Virus record (IMG/VR): IMGVR_UViG_3300025108_000127
Location: 1 to 40,905 of that record
DNA length: 40,905 nucleotides
Source: a virus
Direction: 5' to 3' (one strand)
The position numbers and the translations under genes were made by a program. Below the pieces are notes generated by a model. The model saw only the letters and a list, made by a program, of their open reading frames with translations, did no database searches and was not told the origin of the DNA. Each line of letters begins with the position of its first letter. The first letter of the stretch is position 1. This document shows, in pieces, positions 8,652-17,800 of this stretch.

Positions 8652-10655
8652 ATGAGTAACCAAACAGATACCATACGACAGATATTTGCTTTGCAGCCAG
8701 AGGGTGTGGTTGGTGGGGACATAAACCCGCTTAATATGGAGCTTATAAGAGGGGGCGGCAGCGACTCGTCTACTTTTTTCCGTGACCTTGACTACATGGA
8801 TATGCTTGAGGCTGCGGAAGACGAAGAGCTGTTTAGGATGTTGGGGGTTAAGGATTCTGGGCTGACTGGCACTTCTAAAGACGTATACGACGCTATATTA
8901 CAAGCCTCTGCTGCTACCGATACGGCCGGAGAGTATTTAGACGACGTAACCGCTGCACAGCAGGGTGTGGATATTGCTCTAGCGAATTTGAGCGCTAACA
9001 CCGGAACGGACGTTACCTCGTACGACCCTGCACAAGAGGCCGCAACAGCGGCAGCCATAGGCGACCTCACCACCGCAAAAGAAAACCTCAGAAACATACA
9101 ACAAGCCGCACTTGACTCTGGTTTAGTTTCCGAACAAGACCTAGGGGCTAATACCCTAACGCAAGACATACTTGATGAAGTTGGAGGGGTTTTAGGCGCA
9201 GGCACTCGGGGTTTATACGACGTAGCGTCAAACGTACCTGTAGTGGGAGATTTTCTTGGCGATGCTGTTGAGGGCGCAGCGGATTGGCTTAAGAATATGG
9301 AAGGAACGCTGACTGTTAACCCAATAACTGGAACGGTCCAAGGCACTTGGGGAGAAGTTCCCCCGTGGATGGAGAAGCAAACAGTTACCCAAGTCGGACA
9401 AATCCCCGGCTCTCAAACTATTGGGGGCGTTACTACGGGCACCATTTTGGATGACTTTATCTCTGTAGGTAGGGGTGAGCAAGACTTAGAAGACGTGTTT
9501 GAAGAAAGGGGTGGAGAGATTGCTTCCACCGTGGGGATAGACCCCGCAATAGTAGCTGCGGCCCAAGCAGCGGGTAAGACCGTAAAAGAATTCTTAGAAG
9601 ACCAAAACGCTAAAGAAACAGCCCTTGCTCCTACAACGGAAGAAGACCCAAAAGAAAAGGAAAAAGCACCGGCCGTAGTGGACCTTAGCGGAGGGCGGGA
9701 CGATGAAGAGCCTGCTGCACAAGAAGTGGCTACCATAACCCCAAGCACATCTGATGGCACATCTCTCCCCGAAGGCGTTGCGGGTCCTTTGTTTGTCCCC
9801 GATACAGAAGTAACGCTAGAGGAAGTGCTGGAAGACCCAATAGATCGCACTCCTACAGGCCGTGAAATAGTGCCCGGATTCCAGCTACCTGAAGAGCCAG
9901 TAGCTGAAGAAGTAGACATAGTAGAAGAAGTAATAAAACAAACCCCTACTGAGCGGGAAAGACTGCCCGGATTCCAGCTACCTGAAGAACCAGTAGCTGA
10001 GGAAGTAGACATAGTAGAAGAAGTAATAAAACAAACCCCTACAGGCCGTGAAATAGTGCCCGGATTCCAGCTACCTGAAGAACCAGTAGTTGAGCCACCT
10101 GTGCTTGAGCCACCTGTGCTTGAGGAAGAGCCAGTAGTTGAGCCACCTGTGCTTGAGGAAGAGCCAGTAGTTGAGCCACCTGTAGTTGAGGAAGAGCCAG
10201 TAGTTGAGCCACCTGTGCTTGAGGAAGAGCCAGTATTTGAGCCACCTGTAGTTGAGGAAGAGCCAGTAGTTGAGCCACCTGTGCTTGAAGAAGAACCAGT
10301 ATTTGAGCCGCCTGTGCTTGAGGAAGAGCCAGTATTTGAGCCGCCTGTGCTTGAGGAAGAGCCAGTAGTTGAACCGCCTGTGCTTGAGGAAGAGCCAGCA
10401 ACTCCCGAGGTGCCTGAAATACCTACTTCGCCTACGATGCAGGGCTACAGAGCTGTGCAAACAAAGCCGGGCGGGTTAGTAGATATAGACTACTTGTACG
10501 ACATAGCAGGTCCAAGCATATTTGCCCCTAAAATGCAGGGGGAGGCTGAAGAAGACGTACTTGCTTATCTATACTCTAACCTTGGAGATAGTGGTATAGT
10601 GCAGGACTATGATATTGAAGAACTTATTAGGCTACTAGAGAGCCAACGAGGTTAG
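8652..10655 (+). CDS. Virion-block protein with long Glu/Pro/Val repeat tract
   Basis: 667 residues. The N-terminal half (about 1-310) is Ala/Asp/Thr-rich and helical, with [20 protein letters not shown] as a hydrophobic stretch. Residues about 400-475 hold three 31-residue repeats ([20 protein letters not shown] core), and residues about 476-582 hold roughly ten 11-residue [11 protein letters not shown] repeats. The last 85 residues return to normal composition ([19 protein letters not shown]). The repeat tract should be an extended acidic spacer. Placement among ejection/structural genes suggests a virion or assembly protein; no enzymatic domain is recognised. Confidence 0.6.
   Translation: MSNQTDTIRQIFALQPEGVVGGDINPLNMELIRGGGSDSSTFFRDLDYMDMLEAAEDEELFRMLGVKDSGLTGTSKDVYDAILQASAATDTAGEYLDDVTAAQQGVDIALANLSANTGTDVTSYDPAQEAATAAAIGDLTTAKENLRNIQQAALDSGLVSEQDLGANTLTQDILDEVGGVLGAGTRGLYDVASNVPVVGDFLGDAVEGAADWLKNMEGTLTVNPITGTVQGTWGEVPPWMEKQTVTQVGQIPGSQTIGGVTTGTILDDFISVGRGEQDLEDVFEERGGEIASTVGIDPAIVAAAQAAGKTVKEFLEDQNAKETALAPTTEEDPKEKEKAPAVVDLSGGRDDEEPAAQEVATITPSTSDGTSLPEGVAGPLFVPDTEVTLEEVLEDPIDRTPTGREIVPGFQLPEEPVAEEVDIVEEVIKQTPTERERLPGFQLPEEPVAEEVDIVEEVIKQTPTGREIVPGFQLPEEPVVEPPVLEPPVLEEEPVVEPPVLEEEPVVEPPVVEEEPVVEPPVLEEEPVFEPPVVEEEPVVEPPVLEEEPVFEPPVLEEEPVFEPPVLEEEPVVEPPVLEEEPATPEVPEIPTSPTMQGYRAVQTKPGGLVDIDYLYDIAGPSIFAPKMQGEAEEDVLAYLYSNLGDSGIVQDYDIEELIRLLESQRG
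9850..10398 (+). repeat. In-frame 93-bp and 33-bp coding repeats
   Basis: Inside the 667-aa gene a 93-bp unit begins at 9850, 9943 and 10036 (the third truncated), followed by about ten copies of a 33-bp unit encoding [11 protein letters not shown] to about 10398. All are multiples of three, so copy-number change would keep the frame. Confidence 0.9.
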
Positions 10656-10656
10656 T

Positions 10657-11331
10657 ATGGCAGACCCCGTAATACCCCAACGCACAGCAATACGTGGCAG
10701 AGTGCCGGGTACCTATGATCCTGACCGTCGTCCGGGCAGCAGTGGACAGCGCTACTTTAGCGACATAGAGTACGTTACTAATGTGGATAGCCCCGCTGCG
10801 CAAACAGCCGCTAACCTTGCCGCGCAAGGCCGAAGGAACGAGCAAGCCGCTGGGTTACAGGCACTCAACCTGTCTAACTTGGCTAGGCAACAGCGCCCTG
10901 CTACTTTCTTACCTCCCGCTGAAGAAGCAGGCATAGCTACGGTAGTCCCCAACCAAACTACGGGGGTTCAGCGCATATACGATTTGCTGGCTGAGTACAT
11001 TCAGGGCACGCAGTTGCAGCCATACGGCACTGGCGAAACCCAGATGATGGCCCAAGGCGGGCTTGCTAGTGTTGCCCCGAAAGGCATGTACTTAGGCGGC
11101 TCTACTGACGGTATGGCAGATCAAATCCCTGCCACAATAAACAACCAACAGCCCGCCGCCCTAAGCGATGGTGAGTTTGTAATTCCTGCTGACGTAGTAA
11201 GTCATTTGGGAAACGGTAATTCAGATGCCGGTGCTAAGCAGCTCTACGGCATGATGGACAGAATCCGCAAAGCCCGCACGGGCAGCACTGAACAGGGTAA
11301 GCAAATTAACCCTAATAAATTTTTAGCGTGA
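10657..11331 (+). CDS. Conserved phage virion-associated protein
   Basis: 224 residues, starting two bases after the upstream stop. The C-terminal third has the pattern MAQGGLAS ... GMADQIPATI ... ALSDGEFVIPADVVSHLGNG ... LYGMMDRIRKARTG. This Gly-rich, DGEFV-containing block recurs in many podovirus structural or internal-virion proteins (family resemblance from memory). The N-terminus is basic and Pro/Gly-rich and the middle is Ala/Gln-rich helix. A related MAMGG-x-V-x-YQEGG motif occurs twice in the transglycosylase two genes downstream, supporting a shared role in the ejection complex. Confidence 0.65.
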   Translation: MADPVIPQRTAIRGRVPGTYDPDRRPGSSGQRYFSDIEYVTNVDSPAAQTAANLAAQGRRNEQAAGLQALNLSNLARQQRPATFLPPAEEAGIATVVPNQTTGVQRIYDLLAEYIQGTQLQPYGTGETQMMAQGGLASVAPKGMYLGGSTDGMADQIPATINNQQPAALSDGEFVIPADVVSHLGNGNSDAGAKQLYGMMDRIRKARTGSTEQGKQINPNKFLA

Positions 11332-11341
11332 GGACACGACT

Positions 11342-12154
11342 ATGGCTGATCCAGTAGGACAACCAGCAAGCACTGAAGGTTCCTTAGCTAGTTGGGCCTC
11401 CCCCTATGTAACTAGCATGTTAGGTAAGGGCCAAGCGCTTTCCGAGATGCCTTATCAGGCGTACGAAGGACCCTTAACTGCAGGGCAATCTGAGCTTCAG
11501 ACCCAAGCCTTCCAAGGACTGGGTGCTTTGAACGTGCCTACTACCCAAATGGGAGCCTTTACTCCAACTAGCTTTACCTCTGGCACTACAGCACAAGACT
11601 TTATGTCTCCTTATATAAGTGCTGCACTTGAGCCACAGATAGCAGAAGCCCAGCGCCAAGCTGAAATACAGCGCGTGCAAAACGCTAGCCGACTGGGCAA
11701 AGCCGGTGCTTTCGGTGGGTCACGTCAGGCTATTATGGAGTCTGAAGGCCAGCGCAACCTGCTTAGAAACCTTGCCGATATATACGGTACAGGCATGCAG
11801 CAAGCGTACACCCAAGGTATGGGACAGTTTAATGTTGAGCAGCAGCGTGCTCAAACTGCACAAGACCTTACTAATCGTTATGGTCTATCTGCACTAGCGG
11901 CGCAGCAAGTGGGCGGTGGGATACAGCGTGACATCGAGCAGCAAGGCATTGCCGCAGACCTCGGCCAGTTCCGAGAAGAGCGAGACTACCCATACAAGCA
12001 GGTTCAGTACCAGCAGTCTCTGCTACAAGGACTGCCTATAGCGAAGCAAGAAACAAGCTATATTGAGCCTAGTGGTCTTTCTTCGTTGCTCGGGATAGGC
12101 GGTACGTTAGCAGAGATATACAAAACGATTGAAGAAGGCCGCGCGGCGCGGTAA
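11342..12154 (+). CDS. Putative internal virion/ejection protein
   Basis: 270 residues, helical and rich in Gln, Ala and Gly. It contains the pattern PYQAYEGPLTAGQSELQTQA at about 36-55, then AQRQAEIQRVQNASRLGKAG and GAFGGSRQAIMESEGQRNLL at about 104-146. This layout (a Pro-Tyr-x-G entry motif followed by a long helical AGAFGGSR segment) is shared by many podovirus proteins thought to be internal virion proteins. The next two genes encode a transglycosylase and a very large internal protein, so these three probably form the DNA ejection apparatus. Function is inferred. Confidence 0.6.
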   Translation: MADPVGQPASTEGSLASWASPYVTSMLGKGQALSEMPYQAYEGPLTAGQSELQTQAFQGLGALNVPTTQMGAFTPTSFTSGTTAQDFMSPYISAALEPQIAEAQRQAEIQRVQNASRLGKAGAFGGSRQAIMESEGQRNLLRNLADIYGTGMQQAYTQGMGQFNVEQQRAQTAQDLTNRYGLSALAAQQVGGGIQRDIEQQGIAADLGQFREERDYPYKQVQYQQSLLQGLPIAKQETSYIEPSGLSSLLGIGGTLAEIYKTIEEGRAAR

Positions 12155-12171
12155 CTAGAGAGATTATCATC

Positions 12172-14826
12172 ATGGCTATGACAGGCGGCATTGGATACGA
12201 AATTGACCAGCTAGCGGAGTTGGGCGTACCTGAACTCATGCGTAGGCAGCAGGTTGATCCTCAACTGAAGTACGCACTTGCTCTGCAGGAAGCTACTAAG
12301 ATGGTAGAGGCCGCCGCCCGTGAGCGTGATATGGCCCAGCCAATGCCTGCTCCTGCTAACGTAGTAGGTCAAATGGAAGCTAACCTTGCCAAACGCCTAG
12401 CTCCGGGCGTACAGCAACAAGGCCGCCGTAGCATGCAGATGAGAAACCGTGCCGCTATGGGACTCCCCGGACAGCCTGCCCCTAACATGGCCCGTATGGC
12501 TATGGGCGGTATTGTTGGCTACCAAGAAGGTGGCGACGTTATGGTAGGACCACCTGAGCCTAATATGCTGCAGCGTATGGGCCAAGGGCTTAAGAACATG
12601 GGCGGCAACATGGCGGAAAGCAGTGGCATACTGCGAGAAGCTAAAGCTGGCATTGGTGTGCCCTACGAGAAGCGAGCAGCAGTCATGCAACAGGTGCGTG
12701 AAGAGGTCGCAGCGGAGAGCCAAAACAGAGACCCTAACTTTGTAGAGCGCATGGGTCAGAAGCTTATGGACATGGGGCTTAACGTAGAAGAAAGCAAAGC
12801 TATCCTCAAAAAAGTCTACGACGATATGGGTAAGACCTACGAAGAGAAAGCCAAAGGCATGGCCATGGGCGGGGTTGTTAACTACCAAGAGGGCGGTGCT
12901 GTAGACATAGACGCACTGCTTGATTCTCTTATGATGGCAGAGAGCGGGGGCAACCCCCGTGCGGTAAGTGAGGTAGGCGCTGAGGGTGCGTATCAAATTA
13001 TGCCGTCGACAGCAGCTGATCCGGGGTTTGGTGTGTCTCCTATGGAAGGCAGTCGGTTTGACCCAGAAGCTAGCCGAAAGTTCGCCAAGCAATACCTACA
13101 AGCAATGATTGACCGCTACGATGGCGATATGGAAGCTGCCCTTGTTGCGTACAACGCCGGTCCGGGTAACGCTGATAAGTTTGTCGCTGCAGGTAAAGAC
13201 TACGATGTCCTTCCGCAGGCTATGCAGACTAAGCCTTACGTTGAGCGTGTTATGGGGCAGATTAGCCCGCAACGCTCTTACGAACGTGCTCCCGAAGGTG
13301 GCTTGTCAACCCTTGCGCTTGATCCAGTAAAACCCCGCCGCTTTGAGGCACCTGCACCAGTTACTGTGCGAGACACTAAAAAAGATGTAGATTCAATGCT
13401 GGAAAGAATAGACCCAGCAGCTGCGCCTAAAGAGGCGGATATGGTGCGTACAGTATCTAAGCGAGACGCAGAGAAGCAACGTGCCGTGAACTATTTACAA
13501 GGCATTGGTCGCGCCCAAGACTCACAAAGAGACAGAGAAGCAGCAGGCGGCTTGAGTTATATAAAGGCTTTAGCAGATGCAGAGGCTGCACAGAAAGCAA
13601 ACGCGCTAAGCTACTTGCAGCAGGCGGGTAAGTTCCAAGAAATGCAGGGCGATACAGAAAACATGCTTGCTGCTCTAGACCCTGCCGCAGAAGGTGTTAA
13701 AGGGTTCAACGAGGGTGGGGGCGTTACAGGGTTCCTTCGCGACTTGATAGCGCCGGAGCGTGAGTCTTTGGAAGGTGTCGATCTTTCTGTAGTCAGTGAA
13801 GAAAATCCTTTGTTAGACGCTGGTATGTCTCCTAGCGAGGTTATAGAGCCGTTTAAAGAAGACCCAGTGGGGGCGACGGCAAACCTTATTTTAGGTGCGT
13901 ACGGTGGGGCTAAACTACTAAACTTGTCGAGTAAAGCTCTAAAGCCTGTGATTAAACAATATGGCCCGGCAGCGGTACAGAGGGCTAGGGACCTAGCTGC
14001 AAAAGCTGTAACTACTCCTAAAATGTCTGGGCCGGGCAGTGCAGTGCGGGGGCCGAAAGGTAGAATGATGTCCGCTGAAAAAGCGAAAAAAGAAGGTCTC
14101 CGTTTAAACCGAGAGTTTAGCCCCGGAAGAACAGCTGTTACTGGTGCACTTGCAGCGAAAGTAGCGGATGCCGTACTAGAAGACGAGCCAACTGGGCCTT
14201 TAGAAGAAATGACTGTACCAACTAGACAAGAAGCGTTTGCTGATATGTTCCCCGAAGCACTATCTGCTGCGCAAAGGTTTAAAGTACGCAAAGGACTAGG
14301 CACTGAGCAATACCCAGAAGGCGCACCGCTAAAGAATCCACCTAAGAAAGGGCTAGCTGGGCTTCTTAGCAGGATCGACATGGACAAGGTAGCCGACGTA
14401 GCCCAAGTACTGGGGCGAGGTGCTGGTGCGTCTAAAGGCTTTGAAGCTGCTAAGATTGTAGAGGAAAGCGCGAAGGCTAGGGCTATCCAAGAAGCACGTC
14501 AGGACCAACTCGACAAACTCCGTCAGCAACTTGAAGTTGAGCGTGAGAAGATTGATGCTACTAGGGGAGTGGCAGAGTCTAAGGCCCTAGCGGACTTAAG
14601 CGAAGAGCAGCGCGAAGCTGTAGGTAAGTTCCTAACGCTACCTGCTACTCAAACTCGTATGATGGAAATACAAGAGCAACTTGGAGCAGAAAGCGTTTAT
14701 GACCCACGCGTAATTGCGGCGATACAACCAGATATAAACGCGTATTTAAGCGCTATAGGTATGACAGGAAGCGTTGGCAATATGCCGGGACTGCCTGAAG
14801 GTGTAACAGTCAAAAGAGTAAACTAG
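12172..14826 (+). CDS. Internal virion protein with lytic transglycosylase (SLT) domain
   Basis: 884 residues. Residues about 245-365 are a soluble lytic transglycosylase domain: catalytic Glu257 in MMAESGGNPRAVS, then GAEGAYQIMPSTA, then AALVAYNAGPGNADKF and a closing YVERVMGQ. It should cleave peptidoglycan locally as the phage injects DNA, as known for T7 gp16 and related proteins. N-terminal to it are two copies of MAMGG-h-V-x-YQEGG (about residues 109-122 and 228-241) flanking similar helical segments. The C-terminal 500 residues are helical, with a hydrophobic stretch (about 565-590) and an Arg/Lys/Ala-rich coil. The gene ends immediately before the next ATG. Confidence 0.82.
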   Translation: MAMTGGIGYEIDQLAELGVPELMRRQQVDPQLKYALALQEATKMVEAAARERDMAQPMPAPANVVGQMEANLAKRLAPGVQQQGRRSMQMRNRAAMGLPGQPAPNMARMAMGGIVGYQEGGDVMVGPPEPNMLQRMGQGLKNMGGNMAESSGILREAKAGIGVPYEKRAAVMQQVREEVAAESQNRDPNFVERMGQKLMDMGLNVEESKAILKKVYDDMGKTYEEKAKGMAMGGVVNYQEGGAVDIDALLDSLMMAESGGNPRAVSEVGAEGAYQIMPSTAADPGFGVSPMEGSRFDPEASRKFAKQYLQAMIDRYDGDMEAALVAYNAGPGNADKFVAAGKDYDVLPQAMQTKPYVERVMGQISPQRSYERAPEGGLSTLALDPVKPRRFEAPAPVTVRDTKKDVDSMLERIDPAAAPKEADMVRTVSKRDAEKQRAVNYLQGIGRAQDSQRDREAAGGLSYIKALADAEAAQKANALSYLQQAGKFQEMQGDTENMLAALDPAAEGVKGFNEGGGVTGFLRDLIAPERESLEGVDLSVVSEENPLLDAGMSPSEVIEPFKEDPVGATANLILGAYGGAKLLNLSSKALKPVIKQYGPAAVQRARDLAAKAVTTPKMSGPGSAVRGPKGRMMSAEKAKKEGLRLNREFSPGRTAVTGALAAKVADAVLEDEPTGPLEEMTVPTRQEAFADMFPEALSAAQRFKVRKGLGTEQYPEGAPLKNPPKKGLAGLLSRIDMDKVADVAQVLGRGAGASKGFEAAKIVEESAKARAIQEARQDQLDKLRQQLEVEREKIDATRGVAESKALADLSEEQREAVGKFLTLPATQTRMMEIQEQLGAESVYDPRVIAAIQPDINAYLSAIGMTGSVGNMPGLPEGVTVKRVN

Positions 14827-17800
14827 ATGGCTACTTTTGAAATACAAATGCCCGATGGCGGCGTTTACCAAGTAGAAGCACCAGAAGGAACCACAGACGC
14901 ACAAGCATACCAATACGCACTAACCCAAGTACCACCACCCGAACCCGAAGTCGGCATAGGTGAAGCGTTTAGTACTGGCTTTGAGCGCGGTGTGGGTAGG
15001 CTTGGCTCTACTGTTACAGACATTATTCCCGCACTAGTGGGAAGTGCTGTAGGTGCTGATGAATACGCTCAGCGTCAATTCCAAGAGGCTGCCGAAAAAG
15101 AGGCGGCTTTGCCTGCTCCTATATTCCCAAGCTACAAAGATGTAGAGGGAGTAGGGGACTTTACCAAATTTGTTGCCGAAACTATCGGTGAACAGATTCC
15201 TAACCTTGGCGTAGCTCTTGGCACGGCTCTTACAGGCGGCGCGGCCGCTCCTGTTCTCGGTGCTACTCGTGCCGCAGGCCAGTTCGCTGGTGCTGCATTC
15301 GGGTCATACGCACTTAACGCTCCTGAAATATTCCAAAATATCTACCAAGAGACCGGAGAGACTGCACCCGGAACAGCCTTACTATTTGGTTCTGCTGCCG
15401 CTGCTCTCGACTCTGTCCTTCCTGCTGCTTTAGCTAGAAATATCTCTGGTCCTGTTAAAGCAGAAGTAACTAAGAAGCTGCTAGAAAGATCGGGCATGAA
15501 CCCCAGTGTGCTGCGGTCGGGTACTACGGGACTGCTTAAAGGGCTAGGCACCGAGGGCCTTACAGAGGGCGCGCAAGAATCTATTAGTATCGCCGCTGAA
15601 CGACTCATAGATGAGAACCCGGACATCTTTGGTAGCAGAGAGTTTGACCGCATCATGGAAGCAAGTGTCCGAGGTGCTGTAGCTGGCGGCGGCTTTGGTA
15701 CTGTTGGTGGGCTAACCGAAGGTGCTAGAGAAAAAGGCGAACAACGAAGAGAACTTCGTGAGCTAGAAGAAGCCAAGACGCTGCAAGAAAAAGCGGAAAA
15801 GCGCGAGGCAGAGTTAAACAGTATTGTAGATGAGGTTATCTTAGAGCAGGACGAGGCAGCTGCGGCTAGTTTCACAGTGCCTACACAGGCGGCGGCAGCG
15901 CAAACCCCAGAGCAGCAAATGCAAGAGTTTGCAGCGCAACAAGACGCGCTAGCCGCAGAAGCTGCAGAAGAAGCTAGGATAGGGCAGGTAGCAGTTGAGG
16001 CGCAGGAGGAAGCTGATACGGCTATTGCTAGGCAAGTCGAGGCGCTAGGGGCACAGCGAGACGCTAAAGCGCGAAGAGAAGAAGCCAAACGCCTAAGAGC
16101 TATTGGAAGACAAGCTCCTGCTGTAGTGGAGGATGCGCAAAGAGGGTTTCAAGCCGCCCAGTTGGAAACAGAAGTAGAGGTGGAGCAGCCTAGTGCAACG
16201 CAGATACCTGCTACCAAAAAAGAATTGCAGCAATGGGGCAGAGAGAATTTAGGAATAGGTCCAACTGCGGCAGTGCTAAGAGAAGATGGACCCCTTGCAG
16301 GTAAAGACCTAACGGACCCCGCGCAAGCTGCTGAAGTGCGGGAAGTGCTAACCTCAGTACAAGAGGCTAGTAAAAGCGCCACGGTGCCTGTAAGAATTGA
16401 CGACTATCTGAAGCAGGATGTGTTTGAAGCCGCACCTGCAACCGCACCTATCGCTGAAACTGTTACAGAAGAAGTAACGCAAGAAGAAGTAGTAGAGCCT
16501 GTAGCTGCGCCTGTCGAGCCTACCGGTGAAGCCGCTATAGCTTCGGAACAAGAACAAGCTGCTGAGCTAGCAGCGGCTGTAGAGACAGAAACTACGGATT
16601 TTATTAACCGAGAGATTTACGAAGCGAAACTAGCCGCAGGTCGTATCGCCAACGGCAGGAAGCTATCCGGGCTTACTGTAGAAGAGCAGCAGGAAGCGAT
16701 AGCCGGTAACGTATTCCCCGAAGACACAGAAGTAGTAAAGCAAGCTGATGGCCTGTCCCTAGGACTTTCTAGGCTGCTCAGTGCGTACAGAGGCTACGTT
16801 ACGGGGGATAACACACAAACGGCTAACCCCGAGGCTGCGCAAAAGTTAGTAGCTCCCATTGAAAAAATAATAGGGAAAGAGCAAGCCGACGCCCTGCTTC
16901 CTAGTATAGCCTCTGCCAACCCAGAAGCATTCGCTAACATGCTGTCTCAAATAAACAGCAGAGCAAAAACTTCGGTAAATACCGTAATACGCGAGGAAAT
17001 ACTCCCCAAGTACGGGCGTAAAAACGCGCCCGTCTACAAAGGTGCCGCATTCAGTCCAGAGGTAAGCCAGCTTGCAGAGCGTGGACGACTCGCACCTTTG
17101 CTTAATAAGTTGATCCCCAGTCAGTCGCCAGAGATACAACGCATACTACGTAAGATAGGCACGCAAAACCTGCGTACTCGTATTGTTGTTGGTGCTACTC
17201 CAGAAGGCACTAGCGGATTCTACGACGCGGCCGCCGACACAATTACGCTCGACCCGACTAACGGCATGAACGAGCACACTGCACTGCATGAGATTACGCA
17301 CGCTGCTCTGGCGCAGGCGCTTAACAACCCTGACCTACAGATCACCAAAGACTTCTTTGACTTCTACTCCCAGATCGTACCTACGATGGACGGGTTTTAT
17401 GGTGGGCAAGACTTACAAGAATTTACTGCTGAGTTGGTGGGTAACCCCGAGTTCCAAGCCCTGCTTAAACAAGTCAAAGCGCCGGAAGGCAGCAAGACAA
17501 TGTGGCAGACCATTATGGACGCCATTGCTAAATTCTTCGGGTTCCGCAAAGGCCAGAGTGCGTATGACAAGGGTCTAGACTTTATAGATAGCCTCCTTGA
17601 TGTGTCTCAGGGTGTAGAGCCTACGCTTACCGACCAGTTATTCCTCGGTACGCCTAAGATGGGCGTTAATGCTATTGGCGACATTATGACCAGTGGCAAA
17701 GAGCTAGCAGGAAAGAAAAAAGAAAGCTTGTTAGATGGGCTTTCTAAGCTTGGCACTACTAGCGGAGGCGGAAGAATACTTAGCAACGCCCTGCGTGCCC

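Noticed and set aside
10039-10460. Two antisense ORFs of 120 and 129 residues
   Set aside because: They are low-complexity shadows of the Glu/Pro/Val coding repeats.
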